A stretch of DNA of 24,159 bases from an uncultured Bilophila sp. (GTDB lineage Bacteria; Desulfobacterota; Desulfovibrionia; Desulfovibrionales; Desulfovibrionaceae), in assembly GCA_959604115.1 (NCBI GenBank), contig CAUHBW010000010.1, positions 1-24,159 of the forward strand, written 5' to 3'. The position numbers were made by a program, and so were the translations under genes. Positions 23,691-24,159 of this stretch are shown here, one piece after another. Every line of letters starts with the position of its first letter. Position 1 is the first letter of the stretch. The notes under the pieces were generated by a model, which worked only from the letters and a program-made list of their open reading frames with translations, was not told where the DNA came from and made no database searches.

Positions 23691-23889
23691 AAGGCCCCCT
23701 GGCAGGGTGCCGTCCCGCACCCGCTGAAGGGCGAGCCGCATTGCTCTCGGTGCCCGTAAGATGTGAAGATTCGCCTAACGGCCACGGCTCCGTGGGGCCG
23801 TCCTTCGGGTCGGGCCCCTCAGTCTCCGTCACAACGCTCAAGAAAAGAAGCGGTTCCGTATCCGGCTTTCGCCGGGGACGGAACCGCTT
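23691..23889. repeat. Dispersed intergenic element type 2, copy 2
   Basis: This copy follows prfB and parallels 4762-4967: an AAAGGC start, a GCACCCGC block, a 37-bp box at 23753-23789 (30 of 37 identical with copy 1), and a compound hairpin. In the hairpin 23848-23859 pairs with 23878-23889 perfectly (12 bp) around an inner CCGGC-TTTC-GCCGG stem (23862-23875). The outer stem sequence GCGGTTCCG is close to that of copy 1 (ACGGTTCCG). Confidence 0.75.
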
Positions 23890-23906
23890 TCAGGTTGGGA
23901 CGTCCT

Positions 23907-23930
23907 GTCGACGCCGAGTCGACTCTTTTT
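23907..23930 (+). terminator. Terminator-like hairpin after prfB and repeat copy 2
   Basis: GTCGAC at 23907-23912 pairs with GTCGAC at 23918-23923 around GCCGA and is followed by TCTTTTT ending at 23930. It would end transcripts coming from lnt-prfB just before the promoter at 23929. Confidence 0.55.
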
Positions 23931-23957
23931 GAGAATATATGAATACCTAATTATAAT
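23929..23957 (+). promoter_or_regulatory. Near-consensus sigma-70 promoter
   Basis: TTGAGA at 23929-23934 and a perfect TATAAT at 23952-23957 are 17 bp apart in an AT-rich spacer. It is the best promoter match in the window. No open reading frame with a ribosome site starts downstream inside the window, so it may drive a small RNA or a gene past the right edge. Confidence 0.65.
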
Positions 23958-23960
23958 AAC

Positions 23961-24056
23961 ATTACGGCTTGCGTTTTACGGCCTTCCGGAAGGCGTTGCC
24001 GGGAAACTCGCATCAGGGACCGACCCGTCGAAACGCCGCAGCCGTAATCGGTCCCG
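23961..24056 (+). ncRNA. Candidate structured small RNA
   Basis: Directly after the promoter, ATTACGGCT-GCG (23961-23973, one bulged T) pairs with CGC-AGCCGTAAT (24037-24048) as a closing stem. Inside lies a GCCTT-CCGG-AAGGC hairpin (23981-23994). An alternative pairing joins GGGACCGA (24016-24023) with TCGGTCCC (24048-24055), so two folds compete. No known RNA family was recognised (it lacks the SRP RNA loop signature). The 3' end is not marked by a T-tract. It could instead be a leader of a gene beyond the window. Confidence 0.35.
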
Positions 24057-24062
24057 GTTATG

Positions 24063-24143
24063 AAAGTCTTTGAAGAGGAGGGGGTGGGGTTTGGGGAGGG
24101 GGTGGGGGTAATTGATGCAGTAACTTGACCCGCCCCCGCCCCC
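24063..24143 (-). repeat. Palindromic 3'-end element, variant copy D, with G-quadruplex runs
   Basis: On the minus strand this shows the C-rich tail and the CTTCAAAGACTT box (complement at 24063-24076) of the element seen after hypD, the 9069 gene and metK. The arms are GGGGGTGGGGG (24098-24108) and CCCCCGCCCCC (24133-24143), but the loop differs and lacks the TTCTGGAGAA core. Plus-strand G runs at 24080-24084, 24086-24089, 24093-24096, 24098-24102 and 24104-24108 fit a strong G-quadruplex. By analogy a minus-strand gene should end just right of the window. Confidence 0.6.
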
Positions 24144-24159
24144 ACAGGTTAGGTTAACC

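Overview
This window looks like chromosomal sequence from a high-GC, anaerobic, sulfate-reducing-type deltaproteobacterium, most likely Desulfovibrionaceae. The main evidence is a complete six-gene Ech-type energy-converting [NiFe] hydrogenase operon, the hydrogenase maturation gene hypD, and a siroheme decarboxylase-type (Ahb) gene next to hemL, which points to the siroheme-dependent alternative heme pathway. The assignment rests on gene content read by eye, not on a database search.

Layout. 1-1147: hypD (minus), with a palindromic element just past its stop. 1349-4761 (plus): an unrecognised two-TM protein overlapping an Ahb subunit, then hemL; a tetrapyrrole operon. 4762-4967: a dispersed intergenic element. 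4998-6740 (minus): an anchored ankyrin-repeat protein with C9 tracts in its 3' end. 6996-7280 (minus): DUF1653 protein. 7281-7683: a 403-bp regulatory region with many GGAGTAC/GTACTCC-type motifs. 7684-7950 (plus): a solitary phage CII-like regulator. 8021-8875 (minus): ispH. 9069-9647 (minus): a papain-like protein. 9936-11111 (plus): metK. 11588-12409 (plus): HisK-type histidinol phosphatase. 12697-14232 (plus): tandem ABC ATPase (ModF-like). 14445-14882 (plus): small exported protein. 20522-15186 (minus): echABCDEF. 20951-23679 (plus): lnt and prfB, the latter with the programmed +1 frameshift. 23680-24159: repeats, a near-consensus promoter and a possible small RNA.

How the genes work together. 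EchABCDEF forms a membrane complex coupling ferredoxin/H2 chemistry to ion movement; HypD helps build its NiFe(CN)2CO centre. HemL makes 5-aminolevulinate and the Ahb subunit acts later, after siroheme. MetK supplies SAM, used in siroheme synthesis and by the radical-SAM steps of that heme route. The remaining genes are mostly single housekeeping units (IspH, HisK, Lnt, RF2).

The most interesting material is between genes. One 3'-end element (long palindrome with a TTCTGGAGAA core, C-rich tail, CTTCAAAGACTT box) occurs after three unrelated genes in the same orientation, plus one variant at the window end, and two copies carry G-quadruplex-type runs on the template-side strand. A second element follows hemL and prfB. 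Other leads are the motif cluster around the CII-like gene, the papain-like orphan and the promoter-driven structured RNA candidate. I found no tRNA, rRNA, CRISPR array or insertion sequence.
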